Part shown: positions 41,255 to 50,573 of the stretch, piece by piece
How positions within the stretch are numbered: the first letter of the stretch is position 1
How the letters are laid out: each line of letters begins with the position of its first letter
From: F23-B02 sp045601285
GTDB lineage: Bacteria > Bacillota > Clostridia > Oscillospirales > Oscillospiraceae
DNA length: 64,000 nucleotides
Direction: 5' to 3'
NCBI GenBank assembly: GCA_045601285.1
Contig: JAZRZJ010000049.1
Span: 15,015 to 79,014, forward strand
Notes under the pieces: model-generated
Databases searched by the model: none
Seen by the model: the letters and a program-made list of their open reading frames with translations, nothing else
What the model was told of the DNA's origin: nothing
Position numbers and translations under genes: made by a program

Positions 41255-43020
41255 GCGTCCTCACCTCCGGCAATAACTGCATCGATTTCGTTCTTCATAT
41301 CAGCAACGATTGCGGCAAATTCTGCCTCGTATTTGTCGGGAGCAACCATCTTTGCACGACCGATCTTTTCGCGTGCGCTGATTGCGAAGAGACCCTTCAT
41401 GTCGGCGCCCTTGTCCAGTGCCGCACGGCTCATTTCGTCAAACTTGAGAATCATGTCAAGAAGCTTAAACTGCTTTGCGTAGGAGGAGTATGCGTCCTCG
41501 TCCACGAAGGCGTTCTGCTGCAGGAAGTCCTCGCGGATCATTTTTGCGGTTTCCATGGTAAGACGGTCGCCTGCGCTCAGCGCGTCCTGACCGACAAGTC
41601 GTACGATCTCCTGAAGCTCATTCTCTTCCTGCAGAATATGCATTGCCTTGTCGCGATTTGCCATGTAGACAGCTCCGAACTCCTCGTTGTACCAGGAGGC
41701 CAGAGTGTCAACATACAGAGAGTAGGAGGTAAGCCAGTTGATTGCGGGGAAGTGACGTGCGTAGGCAAGGCTGGAGTCCAGAGCCCAGAAGACCTTGACG
41801 ATACGCATTGTGGCCTGGGAAACAGGCTCTGAAATATCGCCGCCCGGAGGTGAAACAGCGCCGATTGCGGTGACAGAGCCGCGGCGTTCATCAGAGCCGA
41901 GGCACTCTACGCAGCCCGCTCTTTCATAGAACTGGGCGATACGTGATGCCAGGTATGCGGGATAGCCTTCTTCGCCGGGCATCTCTTCCAGACGGCCGGA
42001 CATTTCACGGAGGGCCTCTGCCCAGCGGGAAGTGGAGTCTGCAAGAACCGCAACGTCATAGCCCATGTCACGAAAATACTCTGCGATGGTAATGCCGGTG
42101 TAGATGGAAGCCTCACGTGCTGCAACGGGCATATCAGAGGTGTTTGCAATAAGAACGGTTCTCTTCATGAGGGGTTCACCGTTGCGGGGGTCGGTCAGCT
42201 CGGGGAACTCCATGAGAACGTCGGTCATTTCGTTGCCGCGTTCGCCGCAGCCGATGTAGACAACGATGTCAACGTCGGACCACTTTGCCAGCTGGTGCTG
42301 AACAACGGTCTTGCCGGAGCCGAAGGGACCGGGGACTGCGGCGGTGCCGCCCTTTGCGATGGGGAACAGAGTATCAATGATGCGCTGTCCGGAGTTCATG
42401 GGACGGCTGGGCATGAATTTCTTGGTGTAGGGACGGTTGATACGTACGGGCCACTTCTGCATCATGGTCAGCTCGAACTTTTCGCCCTTATCGTCTTCAA
42501 GGACCGCAACGACTTCGGTAACTGTGAAGCTGCCTGCCTTGATTTCAACCACGGTACCCTTCTTATCGGGGGGGACCATAATCTTATGGCTTATTGCGGT
42601 GGTTTCCTGAACGGTACCGAGTACGTCACCGCCGATGAGCTTGTCGCCCGCCTTTGCAACGGGAACAAAGTCCCACTTCTTGCTGCGGTTCAGTGCGGGA
42701 ACGTCAACACCGCGGGTGATGACGGAGCCTGCAATCTCACGGATTTCAGGCAGAGGACGCTGGATACCGTCATAGATATTTTCCAGCATGCCGGGTCCGA
42801 GCTCGACGGACATGGGCATTCCGGTGGATTCAACAGCGGCACCGGGTCCGAGACCGGAGGTCTCCTCGTAAACCTGGATAGATGCACTGTCGCCGGTCAT
42901 CTGAAGAATTTCGCCGATCAGACGCTGGCTGCCGACTCTGACAACGTCGGAAACGTTTGCTTCTGCAAGTCCATCAGCGACAACCAGAGGGCCGGATACT
43001 TTTAATATAGTTCCGCTCAT
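41251..43020 (-). CDS. V-type ATP synthase/ATPase catalytic subunit A
   Basis: 589 residues. The P-loop is GPFGSGKTVVQHQLAKW, followed by YIGCGERGNEMTDVL and the long non-homologous insert typical of V-type A subunits (KMPHDKGTVVEIKAG-type, here PPDKKGTVVEIKAGSFTV). Catalyses ATP turnover at the A/B interface. The operon context and an intact site indicate an active enzyme. Confidence 0.97.
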   Translation of the reverse strand: MSGTILKVSGPLVVADGLAEANVSDVVRVGSQRLIGEILQMTGDSASIQVYEETSGLGPGAAVESTGMPMSVELGPGMLENIYDGIQRPLPEIREIAGSVITRGVDVPALNRSKKWDFVPVAKAGDKLIGGDVLGTVQETTAISHKIMVPPDKKGTVVEIKAGSFTVTEVVAVLEDDKGEKFELTMMQKWPVRINRPYTKKFMPSRPMNSGQRIIDTLFPIAKGGTAAVPGPFGSGKTVVQHQLAKWSDVDIVVYIGCGERGNEMTDVLMEFPELTDPRNGEPLMKRTVLIANTSDMPVAAREASIYTGITIAEYFRDMGYDVAVLADSTSRWAEALREMSGRLEEMPGEEGYPAYLASRIAQFYERAGCVECLGSDERRGSVTAIGAVSPPGGDISEPVSQATMRIVKVFWALDSSLAYARHFPAINWLTSYSLYVDTLASWYNEEFGAVYMANRDKAMHILQEENELQEIVRLVGQDALSAGDRLTMETAKMIREDFLQQNAFVDEDAYSSYAKQFKLLDMILKFDEMSRAALDKGADMKGLFAISAREKIGRAKMVAPDKYEAEFAAIVADMKNEIDAVIAGGEDA

Positions 43021-43037
43021 ATAGCTACCTGACTTTC

Positions 43038-43361
43038 TTAATTATTTTCAAGGATGTTCGTGCCTACCGCACGTTCAACGGCAGCATTCAGCGCCGTGAG
43101 TCCCAGACCCAGTGAGCCTTCCCTGCCCGGAATCAGAATGATTGCGGGGGTGGGACTGTCCTTATATTTATCGATTTCCGCTTTGAGAGGCTCCGCCAGA
43201 TTTTCCTCAAGGTAAATTATGGCGTAATCCTCATCTTCACGGGTAATGCTGCGGAGAACCTTCTTTGCCTCCGCGGGATCGGATACGGGGAACGCGTCCA
43301 GTCCGAGAGCCTTGAAGCCCATGACCGTTTCGTGTCCGCCCACAACTGCAATTTTAAGCAT
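43038..43361 (-). CDS. V-type ATP synthase/ATPase subunit F
   Basis: 107 residues from ATG 43361, inside the end of the C-subunit gene (8-base overlap). The start gives MLKIAVVGGHETVMGFKALG, the standard N-terminus; seven codons upstream belong to another frame of the C gene. It binds subunit D in the rotating shaft. Confidence 0.9.
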   Translation of the reverse strand: MLKIAVVGGHETVMGFKALGLDAFPVSDPAEAKKVLRSITREDEDYAIIYLEENLAEPLKAEIDKYKDSPTPAIILIPGREGSLGLGLTALNAAVERAVGTNILENN

Positions 43362-44355
43362 AGAAATCACGCAGCCTTTCACGGATTGTGTCGGGTGAGA
43401 TGCCCGCCTTCATGCCCGTAAGAATCATGCGCACAGCGGTGAGCTCAGCCTCGAAGCCCGCAAGGTATGCAACTGCTGTTGCCTCGCCGAAGGATACAAG
43501 CTTTGCGTCCTTGAGATAGGTCATGACCGAGTTGTCGCAGGCAAGCTCGAAGGCGGTCATTCTGCCGCCGCTGACAGACTCGGCGCCCTTTGCGGCTGCT
43601 GCCTTAAGCTTTGAAACGCCGAATGCCGCGGAAAGTGCCTCGGGGGAGTTTGCCGAAGCGATACGCTCGGTAAAAACGCTGCCGCCGGGGATAAGTGCAT
43701 TGCGCATGAAGTCGGCAGTCTTGTTCATTCTCATGCAGCGGACTGCGGTTTTGAGATTGGCGCAGTCGATGAGAATTTCAACATAGCCCTTGATGAACCT
43801 GCTGCCCAGCTTTTCGGAAACCGCACTGAGCTCGGCAAAGCACGCCTTGTCCAAAATGAAGTCTGCCAGCTGAGGATTTTCGCTGCGGTTTAAAACACGC
43901 TTGGCTTCCATCATGGCCTTTGCCAGAACATCGGGGCAGAAAACAAAGTTTTCTTCTCTGTATGCCGTGGAGATTGCCTCGGGAGTCATGCGTCCCGCGC
44001 TGCTTAAAAGGTCAGCTCTCTCGCTGCTCATTGCCTCGGCCTTAATAAGAACCTTGGCGTTGTGGTAATCATACTTGATGCGGAAAATATCCGCTATTTC
44101 CTTATCCGGCAGAAGATTGGTGATATCCTTGAACACCGCTCCCTTGCGTGCGTTCAGTGCATCGGAAATCTCACCCACGCTCATTCCGGACATATCCTCA
44201 TAGCCACATTCGCAAAGCTGCTTTGCCGCCTCGTCAAAGCTTACTGCATCAAGCAGTCTTGACGCCTTTTCCGCGGTGAGCATTTTTGCTTCTCTGGCTC
44301 TCAAATGTGCGGACAGAAACAGATATTTTTCCTTTTCGCACTTTTTATCAGACAA
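43354..44355 (-). CDS. V-type ATP synthase/ATPase subunit C (AC39/d type)
   Basis: 333 residues from a TTG start seven bases after GGAGG. Mostly alpha-helical with LRAREAKMLTAEKASRLLD at the start and DIFRIKYDYHNAKVLIKAEA, the AC39 signature. It couples the central shaft to the rotor ring. Confidence 0.92.
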   Translation of the reverse strand: MSDKKCEKEKYLFLSAHLRAREAKMLTAEKASRLLDAVSFDEAAKQLCECGYEDMSGMSVGEISDALNARKGAVFKDITNLLPDKEIADIFRIKYDYHNAKVLIKAEAMSSERADLLSSAGRMTPEAISTAYREENFVFCPDVLAKAMMEAKRVLNRSENPQLADFILDKACFAELSAVSEKLGSRFIKGYVEILIDCANLKTAVRCMRMNKTADFMRNALIPGGSVFTERIASANSPEALSAAFGVSKLKAAAAKGAESVSGGRMTAFELACDNSVMTYLKDAKLVSFGEATAVAYLAGFEAELTAVRMILTGMKAGISPDTIRERLRDFYA

Positions 44356-44390
44356 TTCCTAACCTCCCTTTCACGGGATTTCAGCGCCGC

Positions 44391-44990
44391 TTATTCAAAC
44401 AGCACAGCCGCTACGGAAGCTGCTGTTCTGTCACGCTGCATATCCACGAGAGTTTCGATACTGCAGTTTACTTCAATGCCGCCCTGCTTCAGAACAAAGC
44501 CGCCCATGATTTCGCGGGTCTCCTCTGCAACGGTAAGCTTGTTGTCCTTACCCTCTGCGGCAAGAAGCTCGTTTGCAGCCTTTGCCACCGCTTTGCCCAC
44601 GGCAGCCTTGTCACGCTTATTGAAAATCAGAAGCTCCTGACCGGTGGAGGAGGCGTCCTTTGCCATGCCTGCAAGAAGCTTTACATAGTCTTCCTGAGGG
44701 ATCTTGACAAGAAGCTCCTTCGCTCTGTCAAACACCTTGGAAATCTGCTCCTGCTTTGTGGCCAGAATGCTCTTCTTTGCCTCCATCTCGGCATTGCGCG
44801 TTCTGTGCTCCACCAGTGCCTCGCCTTCCTTTGTGCCGGCTCTGATTTTGTCCCAGTATTTTTCCTGGGCTGCCTTGTTGCCTTCCTCAAGGATTGCTGT
44901 GGCTTCCGCCTCGGCCCTGGCGATGATTTCATCTGCCTGAGCCTTGGCTTCGTTTTCGATGCGAGCTATTATTTTTTCAGTACCTTTCAT
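44391..44990 (-). CDS. V-type ATP synthase/ATPase subunit E
   Basis: 199 residues. An Ala/Glu-rich coiled coil (residues 1-100, IARIENEAKAQADEIIARAE) is followed by a globular C-terminal domain with GGFVLKQGGIEVNCSIETL. It forms the peripheral stalk with the G/H subunit. Confidence 0.92.
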   Translation of the reverse strand: MKGTEKIIARIENEAKAQADEIIARAEAEATAILEEGNKAAQEKYWDKIRAGTKEGEALVEHRTRNAEMEAKKSILATKQEQISKVFDRAKELLVKIPQEDYVKLLAGMAKDASSTGQELLIFNKRDKAAVGKAVAKAANELLAAEGKDNKLTVAEETREIMGGFVLKQGGIEVNCSIETLVDMQRDRTAASVAAVLFE

Positions 44991-45029
44991 ATAAAAGTCC
45001 CGCCTTTTTGTCTATTTTTTATGTCCGCA

Positions 45030-45512
45030 TCAGATGAAGAGAAGCATCATCATGGAAGCGAGCAGAGACAGAATGGCGTAGAACTCAACGATAATGCAGA
45101 GGATCATGCCCTTTGCCCAGTGATCAGGGTTCTTTGCGAGCAGGCTTACGGAAGCGGCTGCGACCTTGCCCTGACCGATTGCGGATACAAGACCGCCGAT
45201 TGCGATGGGCATGCAGGCTGCGAAGTAGCGGCAGCCGTCAACGAAGCTGAGGTTTGCGGCAGAGCCGTCGAGAAGACCCATCTGCATGATGGCTACGAAG
45301 AAAACGACCAGACCGTAGAGGCCCTGAGTGCCGGGGATAACCTGAAGTACCATTGCCTTACCGAACTTTTCGGGCTCTTCGGTGATGAGGCCTGCGCCTG
45401 CTTCACCTGCAAGACCGGTACCGATTGCGGAGCCTGCGCATGCCATGCACGCTGCCAGACCTGCGCCGAGAAGGCCAATTGCAAGGCCAGTGTTTGCAAA
45501 TAAGAATTCCAT
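45030..45512 (-). CDS. V-type ATPase rotor (proteolipid) subunit K, sodium-type
   Basis: 160 residues, four membrane helices in two related hairpins. The residues that bind sodium in the Enterococcus hirae ring are conserved in context: PGTQGLYG (Thr62, Gln63), AIGQGKVAAA (Gln114) and VEFYAIL (Glu143). The enzyme therefore probably moves Na+ rather than H+. It lies between the I and E genes as in Enterococcus. Confidence 0.93.
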   Translation of the reverse strand: MEFLFANTGLAIGLLGAGLAACMACAGSAIGTGLAGEAGAGLITEEPEKFGKAMVLQVIPGTQGLYGLVVFFVAIMQMGLLDGSAANLSFVDGCRYFAACMPIAIGGLVSAIGQGKVAAASVSLLAKNPDHWAKGMILCIIVEFYAILSLLASMMMLLFI

Positions 45513-45527
45513 TTTATTTCCTCCTGT

Positions 45528-47453
45528 TTATTTAACTACATCATAGTATTTAGATTTTATTGTTACGGGGCGGAAGGGAAGACCGCCGTCCTTATAGAAC
45601 TTGCCGAAGTATTCAAGGCACTGCAGACGAAGGTCATGTACATAGCAGCCCAGAAGGTTCAGACCGAAGTTCAATGCGTGGCCGATAAGGAATATGGGAA
45701 TGAACAGCCACAGACTGTTGGCGATGCCGCCGATGGTGTTGAAAACCATGCCGATTACGGAGCCTGCCAGCATCAGCGCCATGATACGTGCGTAGGAGAG
45801 AATGTCACCGAACCAGCCGGTTACCTGATTGTAGATAGTACCGAAGATGCTGGTGACCTTGCCGAAGCCCTCTGCACCGCGGCTTCCGCCGTAGAGCACG
45901 CCGACACAGCCCGCAATAAGAACTATCTTGCTGACGGTGCCTCCCACGAGGACCAGAAGCAGAATACCCACAAGGGTAAGCCACAGCATACCTTCCTCCC
46001 AGATTGCATCGGCATACTCGCCGCGCTTGCACTTTTCAACAAAGTTTATCACCATGCCGGTGTTCAGATGAATGACACCGAGAATCATTGCTCCGATAAG
46101 CACCATCATGCTGTCGGTCATGGGGTTGAACAGTGCGGGAAGAACTCCCCAGCCCTCAGGCTTGCCGATAATGCGGCCGATGACCTCAAGGGAGTTTCCG
46201 AAGAAGCCGCCGGTTATTGCGCCGCAGACAAAGGTTGCGATGCCGCCGTAAAGCAGCAGCTGGCAGAAGGAAAGGGTCCCCTCCCTGGGTTTGATTTTCT
46301 TAAGCGCAAGCACAGCCGCAATTATCATCAGCAGACCGTAGCCCATATCCGCCATCATAAGACCGTAGAACAGAATGAAGAACGGTGCCATAAGCGGATT
46401 CGGGTCAACGCCGTCGTATGTAGGCAGAGCGTACATATTTGTGACCATGTTGAGCGCATTGGTTATCCTGTTGTTTTTAAGCTTTACGGGAACCGCGGGA
46501 TATTCCTCCGGTTCGGGATCCCTTGTTTCCCATGCACAGTCGAATTCGTCCACGCACTCGGCAAATTTCTCCTCCTCGGGAGCCATGAGCCAGCCGGTGA
46601 AGCACACAACGCTTTCGCTGCCTGCCAGCCTGCTCTCCGCTTCGGCGCGGTTGATCGCTGTTTCTGCTCTGTCTGCACAGAGCTTGATTGCATCTCTGTG
46701 TGATGCGGATCCAACTATTTCAGCTTCGGTTTTTTTCTTAAGCTCCGCAAGCTCAAGCAGCTGCTTTTCGGACACCGCGATATTCTCCGCCGCAGTACCC
46801 TCGGTGCTGCTTATGCCCGTCTGCGCAAAGCCGTATTCACGGACCGCTTCAAGCGCCTGCTCCTGCATATCCTTTGAGCACACCAGCACCGTGTAGTGCT
46901 GGGTTTCATCAGCGGATACCTCGAACAGCTCGGCCTCCTGCACCTTTTCTTCAAGCGCTGCCGCTGCTGCCGCAAAATCGGTTTCCGCGGGCAGAGTGCC
47001 GAGAAGCACGGCTGCGCACTTTGTTCCCACGGTCTGAAGCGGCATATCAAGGGCTGCCCAGGGTTTCAGCGATTCGATCACTGCACGGAGGCGGCTCTCC
47101 TCGCCTGCAATGGAGCGGAGCTTCTGCTCAAGCTGAAGCACATACTCGGCGGCTTCAAGCTCATCGCCGTAGCCCTCGTTGCTGAGGAAGCTGTCCTCGG
47201 AAATTTCGGGCTTGGAGGCAAGGAGCTTGGACTTTGCGGGAGCATAGCGATCCAGAACCTTGAGCGCGGAAAGGAAGGCTGTCTGTTCGGTTTTTGCATC
47301 GACTGCTGCACCGCTCTCGTTTTTCAGACCTGCGGGGATTTCGTCCATTTCGGAAATCTGAACGCAGCCAAGTCTGGTGAGCTTGTCAAGCAGACTGTCC
47401 TTCTGTGACCTGACAACCATAAGCTGAAGCTTTTTCATTTTTACTATGGCCAT
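45528..47453 (-). CDS. V-type ATP synthase/ATPase membrane subunit I (a subunit)
   Basis: 641 residues. A cytoplasmic half of about 330 residues with coiled coil precedes seven or eight membrane helices from NPLMAPFFILFYGLMMADMG onward. The conserved Arg that faces the rotor lies in the LSYARIMALMLAGSVIG segment. It provides the ion half-channels. The ATG overlaps the stop of the upstream G/H gene (TGATG). Confidence 0.94.
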   Translation of the reverse strand: MAIVKMKKLQLMVVRSQKDSLLDKLTRLGCVQISEMDEIPAGLKNESGAAVDAKTEQTAFLSALKVLDRYAPAKSKLLASKPEISEDSFLSNEGYGDELEAAEYVLQLEQKLRSIAGEESRLRAVIESLKPWAALDMPLQTVGTKCAAVLLGTLPAETDFAAAAAALEEKVQEAELFEVSADETQHYTVLVCSKDMQEQALEAVREYGFAQTGISSTEGTAAENIAVSEKQLLELAELKKKTEAEIVGSASHRDAIKLCADRAETAINRAEAESRLAGSESVVCFTGWLMAPEEEKFAECVDEFDCAWETRDPEPEEYPAVPVKLKNNRITNALNMVTNMYALPTYDGVDPNPLMAPFFILFYGLMMADMGYGLLMIIAAVLALKKIKPREGTLSFCQLLLYGGIATFVCGAITGGFFGNSLEVIGRIIGKPEGWGVLPALFNPMTDSMMVLIGAMILGVIHLNTGMVINFVEKCKRGEYADAIWEEGMLWLTLVGILLLVLVGGTVSKIVLIAGCVGVLYGGSRGAEGFGKVTSIFGTIYNQVTGWFGDILSYARIMALMLAGSVIGMVFNTIGGIANSLWLFIPIFLIGHALNFGLNLLGCYVHDLRLQCLEYFGKFYKDGGLPFRPVTIKSKYYDVVK

Positions 47454-47767
47454 CAGCTGTTCACTATCCTTTCTACGATGAGCATTGCGGCCTTTTCAAT
47501 CTGCTTGTCGGACTTTGCCGCAAGCACGGCCTTTTTTGTTTCCGTCTCGGCCTTGATTCCGGCTTCCGCTTCATCGGCCTTGACAGCGCATTTTTCCTTC
47601 AGTTCGCAGATTTCGGATTCAGCCTTTTCAGCCGCTGCCTCGCCTGCCGCCTTCGCCTTGATTTCGGCATCGGCTATCATGCGCTTTGCCTCAGCCTCGG
47701 CTTCAGCCACGGTATTTGCGGCTTTTTCCTCTGCTTCCTGAATACAGGTTATTGCATTGAATGACAT
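47453..47767 (-). CDS. V-type ATPase peripheral-stalk subunit G/H
   Basis: 104 residues from ATG 47767, preceded by GGGGGG; GTG 47773 is a weaker alternative. It is almost wholly Ala/Glu/Lys coiled coil (TVAEAEAEAKRMIADAEIK), as expected for the partner of subunit E in the peripheral stalk. It is the first gene of the operon G/H-I-K-E-C-F-A-B-D. Confidence 0.82.
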   Translation of the reverse strand: MSFNAITCIQEAEEKAANTVAEAEAEAKRMIADAEIKAKAAGEAAAEKAESEICELKEKCAVKADEAEAGIKAETETKKAVLAAKSDKQIEKAAMLIVERIVNS

Positions 47768-47839
47768 CAGCACACCCCCCTATTTCCCAACATGGTTCGT
47801 TGGCAATTTGTCATAAAAAATATTCTTTTCGCGAAGAGA

Positions 47840-47868
47840 ATTTTAGCAAAAAAGCCATTGATTTTCAA
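47840..47868 (-). promoter_or_regulatory. Promoter of the V-ATPase operon
   Basis: On the minus strand TTGAAA (47868-47863) and TAAAAT (47845-47840) are 17 bases apart, about 75 bases before the first ATG. The remainder of the 440-base interval 47768-48208 is AT-rich. It holds this promoter, the divergent one at 48134-48162 and a loose TTGAC/GTCAA dyad (47889-47919), but no gene I can support. Confidence 0.65.
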
Positions 47869-48133
47869 GGCTTTTTCGGCATTTTGCCTTGACAAACTTT
47901 GCGCAATTTCTTAGTCAAAAAATGCACAATTTTCAAGCCCGTAAAATCCATTGAAAACACTGAATAGTTTAAGATTTGACGCAATTTTCGGGGAATAATT
48001 TTTCCGTTAAGTTAAAAAGAAAACATTCTCAATGCGGCACTTTTCAGTTATGTTGCAGAAAAATCACATACTGCGTGCGCTCTTCGCGTCTTTTGCGGCA
48101 GTTTTCAATTTTACAGGGTGTGTTTGTTTTTCC

Positions 48134-48162
48134 TTGCCAAATATGGAATATGCTTGTATAAT
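48134..48162 (+). promoter_or_regulatory. Promoter of the E2-like gene
   Basis: TTGCCA (48134-48139) and a perfect TATAAT (48157-48162) with 17-base spacing, 47 bases before the ATG. Confidence 0.75.
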
Positions 48163-48208
48163 AGTATAGTTATGATATGAACAATATTCTCCTCCGGAGG
48201 TTACGTAT

Positions 48209-49093
48209 ATGGCAAAACGTTACGGCAGCAAAGGCGGCAGCGACAGAAAAGACGGCCGTCTTATCCGCACTCTCAGCGGCTTCACAAGATTTCTCCCCTT
48301 TGTCATGTCCTCACGCGGCGACTCCTTCAATCTTTATGAGGACAGCTATGAGATCACCGACAGCGAGCGCTGGATAAAGGAGCAGCGCGGCAGAGGCTAT
48401 AAGAGCATGGGACTTCTTCACCTGCTCATCGCCGCCTACGTCCGTGTTCTTTCCGCACTCCCCGGTCTGAACCGTTTTGTTGCGGGACACCGCATTTTTG
48501 CACGAAACGAAATTGAGGTTTCACTTCTCGTCAAGCGCGGCAACAGCCTTGACGCAAACCGCACCGCCGTGAAGATTGCCTTTGAACCCACGGACACCGT
48601 TTACGATGTCTACCGCAAGGTCAATCTTGCCGTGGATAAAGCAAAGGAAGACGATGACGGAAACGAGGTTGAAAGCTTCGCAAGCTTCTTCGCAAATTCT
48701 CCGAGATTTGTCACCCGCATTGCCATGTGGTTCATGAAGGTGCTGGATCACTTCGGACTTCTGCCGGATAAGATTATGGACCTGAGTCCTCTGCACAGCT
48801 CCATGATGGTTGCCGATATGGGCTCCTTCGGAGCTTCCCCCATGCACCACCACATTTACGATCTCGGCACTCTGCCCGTGTATGTTTCCTTCGGCGCAAA
48901 GCAGCGCCTTTCCGACCTTGACGCAGAGGGCAAGCCCCTTGACCGCAAATTTATTGAGGCGCGCTTCACCGTTGACGACCGCATTGTTGACACCGATTAC
49001 TACGCGGCGGCCTTTAAGCTTTTCAGAAGCTTCATCGAAAAGCCCTCTCAGCTTGAAATTCCCCCTGAAAAAGTCAACGACGATATCTATTAA
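48209..49093 (+). CDS. 2-oxoacid dehydrogenase E2-like (CAT-fold) protein without lipoyl domain
   Basis: 294 residues behind CGGAGG. The C-terminal half resembles the catalytic domain of E2 acyltransferases: MHHHIYDLGTLPVYVSFG, then RFTVDDRIVDTDYYAAAFKL. In true E2 or chloramphenicol acetyltransferase the motif is HxxxDG; here the His position is Asp257 and the Gly is Thr262, with Asp261 kept. No lipoyl or E1/E3-binding domain is present and no E1 or E3 gene is near. It is probably not an active E2 and may have a structural or altered catalytic role. The basic N-terminus KRYGSKGGSDRKDGR is unusual. Confidence 0.7.
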   Translation: MAKRYGSKGGSDRKDGRLIRTLSGFTRFLPFVMSSRGDSFNLYEDSYEITDSERWIKEQRGRGYKSMGLLHLLIAAYVRVLSALPGLNRFVAGHRIFARNEIEVSLLVKRGNSLDANRTAVKIAFEPTDTVYDVYRKVNLAVDKAKEDDDGNEVESFASFFANSPRFVTRIAMWFMKVLDHFGLLPDKIMDLSPLHSSMMVADMGSFGASPMHHHIYDLGTLPVYVSFGAKQRLSDLDAEGKPLDRKFIEARFTVDDRIVDTDYYAAAFKLFRSFIEKPSQLEIPPEKVNDDIY

Positions 49094-49096
49094 AAG

Positions 49097-49131
49097 CAAA
49101 GCAGCACTGACAAAGTCAGTGCTGCTTTTTT
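49097..49131. terminator. Terminator after the E2-like gene
   Basis: AAAGCAGCACTGAC and GTCAGTGCTGCTTT form a perfect stem around AAA, followed by T residues on the plus strand and AAAA (TTTT on minus) before it. Serves both convergent genes. Confidence 0.88.
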
Positions 49132-49972
49132 AATCGTGTTCTCTCAGCTTTTGCAGAAGCTCATAGGGTGCGGCAAGCTCTCCCTGCATTCCGCTTCCCA
49201 TCTGAATATGGGGCTTGTTTTTTCCGTGCCAGTCGCTGCCCGCGGTTACGCACAGTCCGTATTTTTCCGCCCATGCCTTATATTCCGCAACCTGCTCGGG
49301 TCCGTAGCCCGAATAAAAGCACTCAAGTCCCGCAACGCCAGATTTTTCGGCCCGCTGCATAAGCTCCGTCATACGTTCCTCCGTGAGTCTGTACTGACCC
49401 GGGTGTGCGATTACGGGCTTGCCGCCTGCTCCGCGTATCATTTCCGCCGCCTCCTCAACAGAGAGAAAGCTGCGGCGGATATAGTATTTGCAGCCGGGAT
49501 CGAGAAAGCGTCTGAAGGCGTCCTGAACGTCCGCTGCAACACCCTGCTCCACAAGGCAAAGGGCAAAATGCGGTCTGCCTATGCTTGAGCCTCTGAAACG
49601 CTCCTCCATCTCCGCAAGGTCTATTCTTATGCCGTCATCGCTTATGAGCTTTGCCATTTTTTCATTGCGCTCGTGTCGGTCGGTGATTATCCAGCCCAGA
49701 TGAGCCCGGAGCCATTTATCTTTAATGTCTACGTCATAGGCCAGCATGTGAACCTCTTTCCCGTACCAGCCGCAGCCCAGCTCAAGACCTGCAACGACCT
49801 CGACACCCTGCGCTTCCCCTGCCGCCTTTGCTCTTTCAATGCCGCCCACATTGTCATGGTCGGTGACCGCAATGGCCCTGAGTCCGATTTCCTTTGCATA
49901 TTTTACGGTGTCCTCGGGAGTTTCCGAGCCATCTGATATATTTGTATGAACGTGTAAGTCGATTTCTCTCAT
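49130..49972 (-). CDS. PHP-domain metal-dependent phosphoesterase
   Basis: 280 residues from ATG 49972, behind GGAAGG; the 13 residues upstream lack family support. The PHP metal ligands appear in order: IDLHVHTNISDGS, AVTDHDNVGG, GLELGC, a His in RPHFAL, KPVIAHPGQY and GSDWHGKNKPH. This layout matches the TrpH/RNase AM group, which removes nucleotides from 5' ends or hydrolyses 3',5'-bisphosphates. It is monocistronic. Confidence 0.88.
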   Translation of the reverse strand: MREIDLHVHTNISDGSETPEDTVKYAKEIGLRAIAVTDHDNVGGIERAKAAGEAQGVEVVAGLELGCGWYGKEVHMLAYDVDIKDKWLRAHLGWIITDRHERNEKMAKLISDDGIRIDLAEMEERFRGSSIGRPHFALCLVEQGVAADVQDAFRRFLDPGCKYYIRRSFLSVEEAAEMIRGAGGKPVIAHPGQYRLTEERMTELMQRAEKSGVAGLECFYSGYGPEQVAEYKAWAEKYGLCVTAGSDWHGKNKPHIQMGSGMQGELAAPYELLQKLREHD

Positions 49973-50045
49973 ATTGCCTTCCGTTTCGTTTCTGATAAAC
50001 GTATTATACATCTTTTTTTCGCAAATTCAACGCCGCAAGCAGTTA

Positions 50046-50074
50046 TTGACTATTTTATCCGCAAAGTATAAAAT
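50046..50074 (+). promoter_or_regulatory. Promoter of luxS-mtnN
   Basis: TTGACT (50046-50051) and TAAAAT (50069-50074) are 17 bases apart, 28 bases before the luxS ATG. Confidence 0.75.
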
Positions 50075-50102
50075 ACAAGCCAGCAATATAAGGAGAAAAG
50101 CC

Positions 50103-50573
50103 ATGGAAAAAGAAATCAAACGCATTACAAGCTTCACCGTAAACCACAATGTTCTGGAGCCCGGTTTTTATATTTCCCGAATTGACGGCGGCATTGTAAC
50201 CTATGACCTGCGCACCCGCAAGCCAAACGCGGACAGCTACATGGACCATTCCACCATGCACACCGCGGAGCACATGTTTGCAACCCTCATGCGCAATTCC
50301 GAGATTGCAGACGATGTGATCTACTTCGGTCCTATGGGCTGTCAGACAGGCTTTTATCTGCTGGTGAAAAATCACCCCCACGCCGAAGTGTTTGAGGTTA
50401 CAAAGAAGGTCATTGAGCAGATCCTCGCCTACGACGGTCCCGTTTTCGGCTGCTCACCCGTTGAATGCGGCAATTACCGCACACTTAATCTGGACGCTGC
50501 AAAAAAAGAGTTTGCGGCCTATCTCGAAGTTCTGAAGAATGTGAGGGAGTGCGACTTTGTCTACAGGCAGTAA
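50103..50573 (+). CDS. luxS: S-ribosylhomocysteine lyase
   Basis: 156 residues from ATG 50103, behind AAGGAG. The metal site is His53, His57 (HTAEH) and Cys122 (VECGNY); the catalytic Cys80 lies in GPMGCQTGFYLL. It splits S-ribosylhomocysteine to homocysteine and DPD, the precursor of autoinducer-2. mtnN, the preceding step in the pathway, overlaps its 3' end, so the two enzymes for S-adenosylhomocysteine detoxification are made together. Confidence 0.96.
   Translation: MEKEIKRITSFTVNHNVLEPGFYISRIDGGIVTYDLRTRKPNADSYMDHSTMHTAEHMFATLMRNSEIADDVIYFGPMGCQTGFYLLVKNHPHAEVFEVTKKVIEQILAYDGPVFGCSPVECGNYRTLNLDAAKKEFAAYLEVLKNVRECDFVYRQ

Noticed and set aside
39794..41482. 562-codon plus-strand open frame opposite V-ATPase B
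   Set aside because: It is antisense to a conserved gene and its product resembles no family.
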